DNA from: Lactobacillus gasseri ATCC 33323 = JCM 1131 | GTDB taxonomy: Bacteria; Bacillota; Bacilli; Lactobacillales; Lactobacillaceae | Direction of reading: 5' to 3' | Assembly (NCBI RefSeq): GCF_000014425.1 | Contig: NC_008530.1 | Span: forward strand, 62,001-126,000 | DNA length: 64,000 bases | Shown: positions 26,636 through 34,983 of the stretch, piece after piece | How positions within the stretch are numbered: the stretch's first letter is position 1 | How the letters are laid out: each line of letters opens with the position of its first letter | Notes under the pieces: model-generated | Databases searched by the model: none | Told to the model about the DNA's origin: nothing | Seen by the model: only the letters and a program-made list of their open reading frames with translations | Program-made: the position numbers and the translations under genes

Positions 26636-26722
26636 TAAATCATTTTCCCTACGCTGATGTTAATCAAACAGGTTCAATGGGTATATTCTCAGCCATCTGG
26701 CACCCCAGTTATATTTCTAGGT
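26636..26722 (-). ncRNA. TPP riboswitch (THI element)
   Basis: Read on the minus strand it contains the conserved blocks CTGGGGTGCC, GGCTGAGAATATACCC, TTGAACCTG and CAGCGTAGGGAA in the correct order and spacing. It precedes a terminator and the YkoEDC thiamine-precursor transporter. Confidence 0.97.
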
Positions 26723-26812
26723 TTAGCTTACGCTTAATAAGCCGAAATGACAATTAAAAATAGCAAAAAGGTTATAATTAAAATAGAGTGAAAGCAAAGG
26801 GGACCGGTTGAG

Positions 26813-27742
26813 ATGGCAACAGCGACATTAAAAAATTATTTATCAAGTTTAATGCAGAATACGCAAGGTACTGAAATAGAGATCCGTACTGAAAATCTTC
26901 TTTTGCCATATAGTCTTTATTTAGAAACAGTGCATTATGATTTTACTGAATATCAATCTAGTACTAGTCAATTAATTTACTGCTTTGCGGGTAAGTGTGA
27001 GGTTGAAATTAATAATAAAACTTTTTATTTGACGGCAGGAAATATTTTGCTAATTGAAAAAGACACTGACTATATAATTAAAGTTAGTGATAAAAACGCA
27101 ATTATTGTTAAGTTTAAGCTAAAGAGTAATTTTTCATGGCAAAAACAAGTAGAACAGTTAGATGCCAATACACCCACCGAACAAAGATTGAGCACATTAT
27201 TTTTAAAAAAGTTAAATCAAGATAGTGCTTTTTTATTTACAACTACCTCTGTAACGTGGGGTAGTCAAAACTTGAAAGGTATAATTCAAGACTATCTTAA
27301 TAATGTCGCTTTTAATGGAACAATTGGCTTAGAGCTACTTAAAATTATAATCTTACGCAATTTGCGCGAACAAAACTTTAAAGCAAATGAAGTAAAAGAA
27401 AGTACATTTAAAGATGAAGCGTTAGATCAATACATCGACCAACACTATAATGATATTAGTTTAGCGCAAGCTGCCAAATATTTTGGCTTTAATCGTAATT
27501 ATTTTTCTACAATGGTAAAAGAAAAAACGGGAAAGAGCTTTGTTGAGCATGTCGATGAAAGAAGGATGAAAGAAGCTAGAAGGTTATTGGCCAAGCCAAA
27601 TGTTTCATTAAAAGAAATAATTGAAACTATTGGATATTCAAGCAAGTCGTTTTTCTATAAGAAATTTAAGCATTATTATGGCATGACTCCAGCAGAAATG
27701 AGAAAGAGACTATTTAGAGAGGCTCATATCAATTTGAAATAA
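26813..27742 (+). CDS. AraC-family transcriptional regulator
   Basis: A 309-residue protein. Residues about 20-110 form a cupin-like sensing domain (FAGKCEVEINNKTFYLTAGNILLIE), and residues 205-300 carry the double helix-turn-helix (LAQAAKYFGFNRNYFSTMVKEKTG and SLKEIIETIGYSSKSFFYKKFK, then the GMTPAEMR ending). It would be a sugar- or metabolite-responsive activator; no target is adjacent apart from the divergent TPP-controlled operon, which has its own control. TATAAT lies at 26773-26778. Confidence 0.9.
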   Translation: MATATLKNYLSSLMQNTQGTEIEIRTENLLLPYSLYLETVHYDFTEYQSSTSQLIYCFAGKCEVEINNKTFYLTAGNILLIEKDTDYIIKVSDKNAIIVKFKLKSNFSWQKQVEQLDANTPTEQRLSTLFLKKLNQDSAFLFTTTSVTWGSQNLKGIIQDYLNNVAFNGTIGLELLKIIILRNLREQNFKANEVKESTFKDEALDQYIDQHYNDISLAQAAKYFGFNRNYFSTMVKEKTGKSFVEHVDERRMKEARRLLAKPNVSLKEIIETIGYSSKSFFYKKFKHYYGMTPAEMRKRLFREAHINLK

Positions 27743-27752
27743 TAGAGTACAC

Positions 27753-27783
27753 AAAAAGGGATGCCTTGTGCATCCCTTTTATT
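27753..27783. terminator. Bidirectional terminator between the AraC gene and htpX
   Basis: AAAAGGGATGC pairs with GCATCCCTTTT around CTTGT, with A and T flanks for both strands. Confidence 0.85.
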
Positions 27784-28672
27784 ACATGTTTTCCAATCTC
27801 TTAATTCTGTCTGCTGTAGGCGGATGAGTATCAAATAATGAGCTCAAGCCACGCTTATGAAACGGATTTTCGATGTATAAACCAGCGCTTGACGGATCTG
27901 GATCTTTCATTGGCTCGCTATTTGAAATCTTTTCTAAAGCTGAAATTAACCCTTGAGGGTTTCTAGTAAGCTCAACTGAACTAGCATCAGCTAAATATTC
28001 ACGATTACGTGAGAGAGCCATCTGAGCTAGTGCAGCAGCAAGAGGTCCTAAAATTAATGTGAAAACAATGGCCACTATTTTAAAAATTGTTTCTAGAGAG
28101 CTAGAGTCATCGTCATCACGGTCAGAATTGCCGCCCCACCACCAAATACGGGACGCAAAACTAGAGATAAATGAAATTACAGCAGCTAAAGCTACTCCAA
28201 TTGTAGATACTAAAATGTCATAATTTCGAATATGAGAAATTTCATGGCCAAGAACACCCTCTAATTCACTTCGATTAAGTCGCTTTCTTAATCCAGTAGT
28301 AACAGCTACGAAACTGTGCTTAGGATCGCGCCCAGTTGCAAAGGCATTAGGACTTTCATCGTTGATAATAAAGACTCTTGGCATTGGAACCTGTCCCGCA
28401 AGTGCCATATCTTCTACAATATGCCACAATTCTGGATCATCTTCTTCATGAATCTCTCGGCCATGATTCATGCTCATGACTAAATTTCCCGGATTTTGAA
28501 GAACAATAAAAAGATAAATTAAGCTACCGATTAGGGCAATTACAATTCCTGATAGCGGTTCACCGTTAATCAAATATCCTAACCCACCACCAACAAGAGC
28601 TAGAATAATAACGAATATAACAAGCAAAAATGCTGTTTTACGCTTATTGCGTGCTATTTGTTGATAGAGCAT
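27782..28672 (-). CDS. htpX: Membrane zinc metalloprotease HtpX
   Basis: A 296-residue M48 peptidase. Two N-terminal helices (residues 12-60) come before the zinc motif HEISH near 142, with the third ligand Glu in SRNREYLADA; two further helices lie at about 160-215. It degrades damaged membrane proteins. It lies nine bases downstream of lemA, the usual partner in Firmicutes. Confidence 0.95.
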   Translation of the reverse strand: MLYQQIARNKRKTAFLLVIFVIILALVGGGLGYLINGEPLSGIVIALIGSLIYLFIVLQNPGNLVMSMNHGREIHEEDDPELWHIVEDMALAGQVPMPRVFIINDESPNAFATGRDPKHSFVAVTTGLRKRLNRSELEGVLGHEISHIRNYDILVSTIGVALAAVISFISSFASRIWWWGGNSDRDDDDSSSLETIFKIVAIVFTLILGPLAAALAQMALSRNREYLADASSVELTRNPQGLISALEKISNSEPMKDPDPSSAGLYIENPFHKRGLSSLFDTHPPTADRIKRLENM

Positions 28673-28680
28673 TGATAGAC

Positions 28681-29238
28681 CTAGAATTTAACTTTAGGCA
28701 CAGCTTTTTCTTCAGTTGGTGTTTGAAGGTAGTCCATATTCTTAAAGCCGTGAATCTTAGCGACTAAGTTAGATGGGAAAGTTAATAGTTTCTCGTTAAA
28801 CATAGCAACAGTTGAATTGTATAACTGACGTGAATATGCAATCTTATTTTCAGTGTTTGTAAGTTCTTCTTGAAGTGACATGAAGTTTTGATTTGCTTTT
28901 AAGTCCGGGTAATTTTCAGCTAGAGCAAAAATACTCCTCAACGAATCAGTAATTTGGTTAGAAAGTTTAATAGCTTCTTCGTGATCGGAATTAGGAATAT
29001 TTACTAATTGATTTCTTAGAGCAACTACTTTTTCTAAAGTGCCGCTTTCATGTTTGGCATAACCCTTAACTGTTTCAACTAAGTTAGGAATTAGGTCGTT
29101 ACGACGTTTTAATTGGACATCAATTTGACTCCACGCCTCGTCAGCATGAACTTTAGCTTTTTGCAAGCCATTGTAGATACCAATATAAACGGCCACCAGT
29201 AAAATTAAAATGATAATAATAATCCATGTTAAAGTCAT
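28681..29238 (-). CDS. lemA: LemA-family membrane protein
   Basis: A 185-residue protein with one N-terminal helix ([20 protein letters not shown]) and the helical LemA domain ([50 protein letters not shown]). Function is not firmly known; the lemA-htpX pairing is widely conserved. GAAAGGA lies upstream of the ATG. Confidence 0.95.
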   Translation of the reverse strand: MTLTWIIIIILILLVAVYIGIYNGLQKAKVHADEAWSQIDVQLKRRNDLIPNLVETVKGYAKHESGTLEKVVALRNQLVNIPNSDHEEAIKLSNQITDSLRSIFALAENYPDLKANQNFMSLQEELTNTENKIAYSRQLYNSTVAMFNEKLLTFPSNLVAKIHGFKNMDYLQTPTEEKAVPKVKF

Positions 29239-29319
29239 AGAAATAAATCCTTTCTATTATCATAAAAATATGGTTAGAATGTTAGGAATATTGTACCAAA
29301 TAAAGAAAGCTTAGAATAC

Positions 29320-29348
29320 CAAAAAAGCGCAAAATTGCGCTTTTTTTA
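29320..29348 (-). terminator. Terminator after the SLC13-type transporter gene
   Basis: AAAAAAGCGCA pairs with TGCGCTTTTTT around a short loop; symmetrical, so it could work in both directions. Confidence 0.85.
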
Positions 29349-29354
29349 TGATAT

Positions 29355-30461
29355 TTAAATAACAAAATCTAATACTATCCAACCTAGAACTGTCAAAATA
29401 ATTAAACCTGCAAATTCTAGAACTGAAAATACCCAGAAAAACTTTCGTTTTGAAACAGTTCCGTTTTCAACAAAACTCTTGAAAACAAGCATATTGGCCA
29501 TTGAACCAACGATTGAACCGAATCCTCCGATATTTGAGCCAAGGAATAAGGCTTCCGCAAAGTTAGTAAATTTACCAATTAAAATTGTTGAAGGAACGTT
29601 AGAAATGAATTGACTGGAAATAATAGAAGTCAAGAATACAGAATGTTCGGAGAACATTGTCTTAGAAATTAAAGTAACAATAAATGGAATTTGCTGGATA
29701 TCGCTAATAAAAATGAAAAAGCATGTGAAAGTTAGAAGTAGAGCATAATCCACATGTAACATAATAGAAGGATTAATAATAAGAGCAAGGATCACTGCAA
29801 CAATTGCAGGAACATATGCAGGTACAATATTGAAAACGCCAAAGAAGAAGAAAATTGAAACAGCAATCGTTAAAAGCATTGGTCGAATGCTGATTCTAAT
29901 GTCTTCTAAAGGCACAGTAGGGATTGGCTTATCTTTAACAAAAAAGATAAACACTAAAACAATAATTAAACTAACTAGTAATAATGGAATTGACCAACTA
30001 AAAAACTTAATTGGTGAAACATTATAACGGTTAACAACAAAGATGTTATGAGGATTCCCCCATGGCGTAAAAGCAGCGCCAATATTTGCGCCCATCCCAA
30101 TTAAGGTGACAGGCAATATCTCAGGTAAGTGATGGCGTCTAGCAATCGTTAAATATAACGGTATAAGAGTTAAAACAGTTATATCATTAGTTAAAAACAT
30201 CGCAGAGATAATTGACAAAATTGTGAAGATTGCAGTTAATCTTCGAGTACTCCTAGCGCTTGCAGTTAGTTTATAGGCTAAGACATCCAAAACATGTAAG
30301 TAAGAAAAAATTTGGATGATTGTAAGCATTGCTAGAATTGAGTAAAGTGTATGGAAGTTAATATCTTCAATACGCGGTCTTGCGAAGAATAAGCTTATGA
30401 TCGTTATGACAACCGTAATTTGTAAAATACGGTCTTTAGCAATATTTTTGATGACGGTCAT
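29355..30461 (-). CDS. SLC13/ArsB-type (ion transporter superfamily) permease
   Basis: A 368-residue, about 10-helix protein. The two helix-break motifs typical of the superfamily are visible: FLTNDITVLTLIPL (near residue 92) and GANIGAAFTPWGNPHNIFV (near 125), with a second half repeat at SSQFISNVPSTILI and GSNIGGFGSIVGSMANMLVF. Candidate substrates are dicarboxylate, citrate, arsenite or Na+; none can be chosen. It is monocistronic, with GAGGGG before the ATG. It is somewhat short for the family. Confidence 0.85.
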   Translation of the reverse strand: MTVIKNIAKDRILQITVVITIISLFFARPRIEDINFHTLYSILAMLTIIQIFSYLHVLDVLAYKLTASARSTRRLTAIFTILSIISAMFLTNDITVLTLIPLYLTIARRHHLPEILPVTLIGMGANIGAAFTPWGNPHNIFVVNRYNVSPIKFFSWSIPLLLVSLIIVLVFIFFVKDKPIPTVPLEDIRISIRPMLLTIAVSIFFFFGVFNIVPAYVPAIVAVILALIINPSIMLHVDYALLLTFTCFFIFISDIQQIPFIVTLISKTMFSEHSVFLTSIISSQFISNVPSTILIGKFTNFAEALFLGSNIGGFGSIVGSMANMLVFKSFVENGTVSKRKFFWVFSVLEFAGLIILTVLGWIVLDFVI

Positions 30462-30637
30462 TAAGGTCCCCTCTTAAAATTAATTCAACACTACTATTTT
30501 GAACTCTTTACGGCAAGTTCGCAACGCTTTTTTCGCATTAGTCCTTCCTATTAGTAAGATTTTGAGCATTTTATTAGGAAAAACGGTAATTAACCTGCTA
30601 TATTTAAGTTAGTAAAAGAGGACGGAGGAAAATAAAT

Positions 30638-31048
30638 ATGGTTGATTCCAAGAATCTTGAATTAAAAATTAAAGATAGTGCTAAAGAAGTTTTAGAAAAG
30701 AAAATTAAGCCAGGACAAGTCGTTTTGCTGGCTTTAAATGATGGTTCAAATGGCTATTCTAAATTAGGTGGAACTTGTACAATCGGTGCTAATTTTCAAC
30801 TAGTGTTGCTAGATCATAAGGATCCAGAATTTTCAATTAAGGTTAACAACAACATGGGTTTAGATATGTATACATCTGATAAAGAATTAGCCTTTTTAGA
30901 CGATGGTTTAGTTCTTAATGCTCGTAATGCTACTCTATCCTTATCTTCTAATGAAGGAATCATCGATGGCGGAGTTACTATTTCTGAATTCAAAGGAGAA
31001 AAACTTTCTGCTGATGAGATGAAAAAATTAGGTGGAAAGATCTGCTAG
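30638..31048 (+). CDS. Iron-sulfur cluster biosynthesis family protein (HesB-like)
   Basis: A 136-residue protein with the HesB/IscA-like fold pattern common in lactobacilli (ELKIKDSAKEVLEKK at the start, LFLDDGLVLN-like strand, then TLSLSSNEGIIDGGVTI). The three-cysteine pattern of true A-type carriers is not present; only Cys near 48 and the C-terminal Cys136 are seen. So a classical Fe-S carrier role is doubtful. GGACGGAGG precedes the ATG. Confidence 0.8.
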   Translation: MVDSKNLELKIKDSAKEVLEKKIKPGQVVLLALNDGSNGYSKLGGTCTIGANFQLVLLDHKDPEFSIKVNNNMGLDMYTSDKELAFLDDGLVLNARNATLSLSSNEGIIDGGVTISEFKGEKLSADEMKKLGGKIC

Positions 31049-31126
31049 GTATTGAAGTGACGTGCTTCTTCGTGGTATGATAATAAAAGATTTTCGAAAA
31101 TTTTATTTGAGAGGAAGTATAGATCT

Positions 31127-31267
31127 ATGCGTAAAGGTGAAAACTACAACACTGGTGTTACACCAAACTTAAGACCTAAGAACAAGAAGAACTCTAAGGC
31201 TCGTGTTAAGAGAGCTGCTGAAGTGGTTGCTTTCTTAAACAAAGCTGCTAAAGATGAAAACAAGTAA
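31127..31267 (+). CDS. 46-residue basic protein of unknown function
   Basis: A short frame (MRKGENYNTGVTPNL...) ending in KAAKDENK, with about 12 Lys/Arg residues, a central RPKNKKNSKARVKR segment and a predicted helix after it (AAEVVAFLNKAA). It has its own ribosome site (GAGGAAG), a TATGAT -10-like box near 31076, and a strong terminator, so it looks like a real, well expressed gene. No family recognised. It could bind nucleic acid or the ribosome, judging only from charge. Confidence 0.75.
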   Translation: MRKGENYNTGVTPNLRPKNKKNSKARVKRAAEVVAFLNKAAKDENK

Positions 31268-31289
31268 TTAAATTTACTGCATAAGATAA

Positions 31290-31321
31290 AGAGAGACGCT
31301 GGTTAGCGTCTCTCTTTTTTT
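31290..31321 (+). terminator. Strong terminator after the 46-residue protein gene
   Basis: AGAGAGACGCT pairs perfectly with AGCGTCTCTCT around GGTT, then seven T. Confidence 0.92.
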
Positions 31322-31440
31322 GCATGTAAAAGTTATATAAATTCTAATTTATTTAATAACATTTTGTTGTAAATGAATTTATATTATTATATAAAAAGCC
31401 TTATAAAATATGAAAAATTGAACATAGGATAGAATTTTAG

Positions 31441-32301
31441 ATGAATAACATTTCGAGAAAAGGGCTAGAAGTAAAGGCAGTTTTTGCCCTTGTTTTACCC
31501 TCTCTTTTTTTAGGACTAGCAAGTAACTTTTCCCGCAATATTTTTTTAGGAGTTATGCTGCTCTTAATTTTGGGAGCAGTCGTCGGCTTGAGCATACCAA
31601 CTATTGTTAGTACCTGGCTTATTTTGATTTTGACTGTACTAGGGATTAGCTCTCTAACTCTTGGATATGCGGCGATAGATTTTTATGGAAAGACCCTGCT
31701 GCTTATTTCTTTTCCCTTAGAAACATATTTAACTAGTCAAATTAAAGAGTGCGTTTTTAGATGGCAAATATTTAAGAAAAATCAGTCTAGTGCTTACCGT
31801 TATCTTAAGCACTACGATCAAAATGTAAAATTACAAACGACATATAATGCAGAGAAGTTATATAAAAAGATTAAGAGAATTTTAACGGAGAAAAATTATT
31901 TACCATTGTGGTGTGATTTTACGATTATTGATTGGGAACATGATCAGCAGTTTGCGCAATTTAATTTAGAAGATCATGACAAAATTTTGCAGCAAATAGC
32001 AAGAGTACTTAAAACAAGTAGATTAGTTGATGAAAATTTATATTACCTGGGAAATGGTCAGTTTCTAATTATCTCTAATACGATCGCACCAGGTACATTA
32101 ATGGTTTTAAATGATGAACTAAAAGCTGAGTTAAAAAGGCTACAGTATGGGGAATATCAGCCTGCTTTTAAAATGGCAACGCAGCACATTACAGAACAAG
32201 ATTTTCTTGAGTATCCTAATTTTAATGCAATTCTTAAACGTCTAAAAAGAAAGCTTGAAACGGACTTAGTTGTTGAATATTTAAAGGGAGTAGAAGCATG
32301 A
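31441..32301 (+). CDS. Membrane protein with degenerate GGDEF-like domain
   Basis: A 286-residue protein. Three or four membrane helices fill residues 12-95. After a coiled linker, residues 155-260 read like a diguanylate cyclase fold: FTIIDWEHDQQF for the usual D-DFK strand, HDKILQQIARVLKTSRLVDENLYYLGNGQFLII for the D-L-RYGGDEF hairpin. The active-site GGDEF is GNGQF (204-208), so cyclase activity is not expected, but RLVD at 194-197 resembles the RXXD c-di-GMP-binding I-site, with one residue more spacing than usual. The gene overlaps the next by four bases. I infer a regulatory or structural subunit of the polysaccharide synthase encoded downstream; the domain call needs a profile search. 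Confidence 0.7.
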   Translation: MNNISRKGLEVKAVFALVLPSLFLGLASNFSRNIFLGVMLLLILGAVVGLSIPTIVSTWLILILTVLGISSLTLGYAAIDFYGKTLLLISFPLETYLTSQIKECVFRWQIFKKNQSSAYRYLKHYDQNVKLQTTYNAEKLYKKIKRILTEKNYLPLWCDFTIIDWEHDQQFAQFNLEDHDKILQQIARVLKTSRLVDENLYYLGNGQFLIISNTIAPGTLMVLNDELKAELKRLQYGEYQPAFKMATQHITEQDFLEYPNFNAILKRLKRKLETDLVVEYLKGVEA

Positions 32302-32444
32302 GTAATTGGTTCTTTTTCTTGGTAATTTTGGTTACTTTAACATTTCTAGTGGCATTTTTTGCTATGTTTCGTAGCCTCTGGACTATTTATCATCAAACTG
32401 AGCATACAGTGCGTCATTTAGGAAGAAAGCATAATGTTAAATGA
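32298..32444 (+). CDS. 48-residue single-pass membrane peptide of the polysaccharide operon
   Basis: It starts at ATG 32298 inside the stop of the GGDEF-like gene (ATGA) and ends 11 bases into the GT2 gene. One hydrophobic helix (WFFFLVILVTLTFLVAFFAMF) is followed by a basic, His-rich tail (HLGRKHNVK). Overlaps on both sides indicate translational coupling and a role in the same complex, like the small accessory subunits of other processive synthases. No family recognised. Confidence 0.75.
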   Translation: MSNWFFFLVILVTLTFLVAFFAMFRSLWTIYHQTEHTVRHLGRKHNVK

Positions 32445-33741
32445 TTTTTTAGCTGTTTCAACTTTAGTTTCAATTTGGTTTTCGCTTTTAGCTTCGTTAG
32501 TTACTCTTTATGGTGCAACTCGTTTTTGGCTTAAGCATAGTAAAAAAGTCATTTCAATTACGCCACTAAAGCATTACCCCGCAATTACGATTGTTGTTCC
32601 AGCACATAATGAAGAAGTGGTAATTGCAAATACCACTAAGGGAATTCTTAACTTGAATTATCCTGCATCAAAGGTCGAGCTACTCTTATATGCCGATAAT
32701 TGCCAAGATAAAACTGCAGCTGAAATGCGTAAGACGGTAGATTTACCTCAATATAAATACAGAAATGTACAAATAATTGAACGGCGTGGCTCAGGCGGTA
32801 AAGCAGGTGTCTTAAACGATGCCTTAAAGATAGCGCAGGGAGAATATATTTGCGTTTATGATGCAGATGCATTGCCCGAGAAAAATGCTTTATATTTTTT
32901 AGTGAAAAAAGTTTTAGAGAATCCCCAACGATATATGGCAACTTTTGGCAGAAATAAAACACGGAATGCGAAGCAAAATTTTTTAACTAAATGCATTAAC
33001 CAAGAAGTTATAGTGTCTCAAAGACTTCAACATGTAGGTGTTTGGAATTTATTTAAAATTGGGCGAATTCCAGGAACCAATTTCATCATCAATACTGAAT
33101 ATGTAAAAAAGATTGGTGGTTGGCAAAGTGGCGCCTTGACTGAAGATACCGAAATTTCTTTTCGCATTATGGAAGATGGCTATTTGATTGCTCTAGCGTA
33201 TAATTCAGAGGCTTTTGAACAGGAACCTGAGCATTTACGTGATTATTATTATCAACGATTACGTTGGGCTAAAGGAAATTATCAAGTAGTGATGAATAAC
33301 TTTAAACACTTATTTGATACTAGTAACTGGCGTGTAAAGCTAGAGACTTTTTATTTAGCATGTACTTTCTTTTGGTTTAATTTAGCTGTTGTTCTTTCAG
33401 ACATTATCTTTTTTGTGGATTTGGGATGTATAATTACAAGATTTTTCAATCCAGAAATCCCAATTATCTTTGCAATGAATTCTAATATTCTCTTAATGCA
33501 GCTACTATTAATTAACTGGCTATTAATGATCTTGCTCTATGTAATTCAAATAAATCTCGCTTTAGCTACTCAATATGGTCAAGCAACTAGTGATCAAATC
33601 TGGCTAGCTTTAGTGTCATATTTTACTTATTCGCAACTCTTCATTGCTATTTCTCTGCAAGCAGTCTGCTCAGTAATTGGAGATAAGGTGTTTAAACGAG
33701 ATGGTACTAAGTGGGTGAAAACCAAAAGATTCGCAGATTAG
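32434..33741 (+). CDS. Processive family 2 glycosyltransferase, polysaccharide synthase
   Basis: A 435-residue membrane GT2. N-terminal helix at 5-30, nucleotide-binding VVPAHNEE at 54-61, metal motif DAD at 143-145, acceptor/base motif TED at 236-238, and QRLRW at 274-278, the signature of cellulose, chitin and poly-GlcNAc synthases. Three or four C-terminal helices (about 300-420) would form the export channel. It resembles PgaC/IcaA and the Listeria Pss synthase more than BcsA, since no PilZ domain is present. The downstream GH8 hydrolase points to a beta-linked glucan or amino-glucan. Product unknown. Confidence 0.88.
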   Translation: MLNDFLAVSTLVSIWFSLLASLVTLYGATRFWLKHSKKVISITPLKHYPAITIVVPAHNEEVVIANTTKGILNLNYPASKVELLLYADNCQDKTAAEMRKTVDLPQYKYRNVQIIERRGSGGKAGVLNDALKIAQGEYICVYDADALPEKNALYFLVKKVLENPQRYMATFGRNKTRNAKQNFLTKCINQEVIVSQRLQHVGVWNLFKIGRIPGTNFIINTEYVKKIGGWQSGALTEDTEISFRIMEDGYLIALAYNSEAFEQEPEHLRDYYYQRLRWAKGNYQVVMNNFKHLFDTSNWRVKLETFYLACTFFWFNLAVVLSDIIFFVDLGCIITRFFNPEIPIIFAMNSNILLMQLLLINWLLMILLYVIQINLALATQYGQATSDQIWLALVSYFTYSQLFIAISLQAVCSVIGDKVFKRDGTKWVKTKRFAD

Positions 33742-33750
33742 GAATAAGAG

Positions 33751-34869
33751 ATGAAAGTAAAGAATTTAATACTGATTTTAGGAACTATCATTGCTTATTT
33801 AGGAATCATCGCCTATGTGAGGATGAGCAATGATCGAACGCTAGAAGAGCGATGTTATCATTCGTGGCGTGAAGATTATATAAAAAATAAAAATCAAAAT
33901 GAGCAATATGTGAATGCAGCAGGAAGAAATAATCCTTCATTTGCCTTATCTGAAGCACAAGGTTATGGAATGTTACTGGCTGCTAAAGCGGGAGAGAAAC
34001 ATTTAGGAAGTCGGATTGATTTTCAAAAACTAGATAATTATTACCTGGCTCATCGCTTAACAAATTCAAATTTGATGAGCTGGAAACAGAAAGATAGAAA
34101 AAATATTTGGCGTGATAATCCTGTGAGTGCAAGTGATGGTGACATAATAATTGCGCAAGCTTTGCTGCATGCTGATAGAGTTTGGCCAGGACATGGTTAT
34201 AAGTCACAAGCTGTTAACTTAATTAATGATATTAAAAGGCTTGAAATCAATCAGAAAGCTAAAATGGTAACTGTCGGAAACTGGGCTAATAAAGATTCAC
34301 GCTTTTATAATGTACTGAGAACATCAGATGTAATGCCAAAAGCGTTTGAAGAATTTTATCAAGTAACTGGGGATCAAGCTTGGCTAACAATTAAAAGAAA
34401 AATGCTTAACTATTTGCAAAAGTTAAGCAAGAAGTACAATACTGGTTTAGTTCCTGATTTTGCCTGGATTTCTAATAATTATGTTAGGCCCGCACAAGCT
34501 AATGAAGTGGCGATTAATGATGATGGTCACTACAGTGCAAATGCTTGCCGAGTCCCAATGTTGTTAGCTGAAAGCAATGATAAAGAAGCAGCTCAAGTAG
34601 TAAAGAAGATGCTAAAATTTTTTAAGAAAAAAGGGACTTCAGCTGGTTTTACCTTAAAAGGTGAAAAATTACATCATTATCAATCAGCGAGCTTTAGTGC
34701 GCCAATCTTTGTAGCGGCTAGTAAGTATCGTAATCAGGGTTATGATACTTTGATTGAACAAGAAAAATATATCTTTTCAAGACCACTTCCGAAAGATAAC
34801 TATTACGATGCTACTTTAACGGTTTTAGCTGCTTTAAATACAAATGAGTTGACGGGATTAGAAAAATAG
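33751..34869 (+). CDS. Membrane-anchored glycoside hydrolase family 8 protein
   Basis: A 372-residue protein with an N-terminal signal anchor (LILILGTIIAYLGIIAYV) and a GH8 (alpha/alpha)6-barrel. The general acid is likely Glu68 in SEAQGYGMLLA; the family signature ASDGDIIIAQALLHADRVW supplies Asp129. GH8 enzymes cleave beta-1,4-glucan, chitosan or lichenan, and the BcsZ/PssZ members are encoded with synthases and trim or release the polymer. It starts nine bases after the GT2 gene and closes the operon, followed by a strong terminator. Confidence 0.9.
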   Translation: MKVKNLILILGTIIAYLGIIAYVRMSNDRTLEERCYHSWREDYIKNKNQNEQYVNAAGRNNPSFALSEAQGYGMLLAAKAGEKHLGSRIDFQKLDNYYLAHRLTNSNLMSWKQKDRKNIWRDNPVSASDGDIIIAQALLHADRVWPGHGYKSQAVNLINDIKRLEINQKAKMVTVGNWANKDSRFYNVLRTSDVMPKAFEEFYQVTGDQAWLTIKRKMLNYLQKLSKKYNTGLVPDFAWISNNYVRPAQANEVAINDDGHYSANACRVPMLLAESNDKEAAQVVKKMLKFFKKKGTSAGFTLKGEKLHHYQSASFSAPIFVAASKYRNQGYDTLIEQEKYIFSRPLPKDNYYDATLTVLAALNTNELTGLEK

Positions 34870-34905
34870 AGAAAGATTAAGTTGTTGAATCTTTCTCTAT
34901 TTTTG
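34862..34905 (+). terminator. Terminator of the GGDEF-like/GT2/GH8 operon
   Basis: AAATAGAGAAAGATT pairs with AATCTTTCTCTATTT, followed by T. The left arm covers the GH8 stop codon. Confidence 0.88.
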
Positions 34906-34983
34906 ATTTGCAAGAGTAGAACGGTTTTGCTATGATAGTAGAAATTTTAGACATCTTTATATTTCTGGAAGGGGTAAGTTTTT

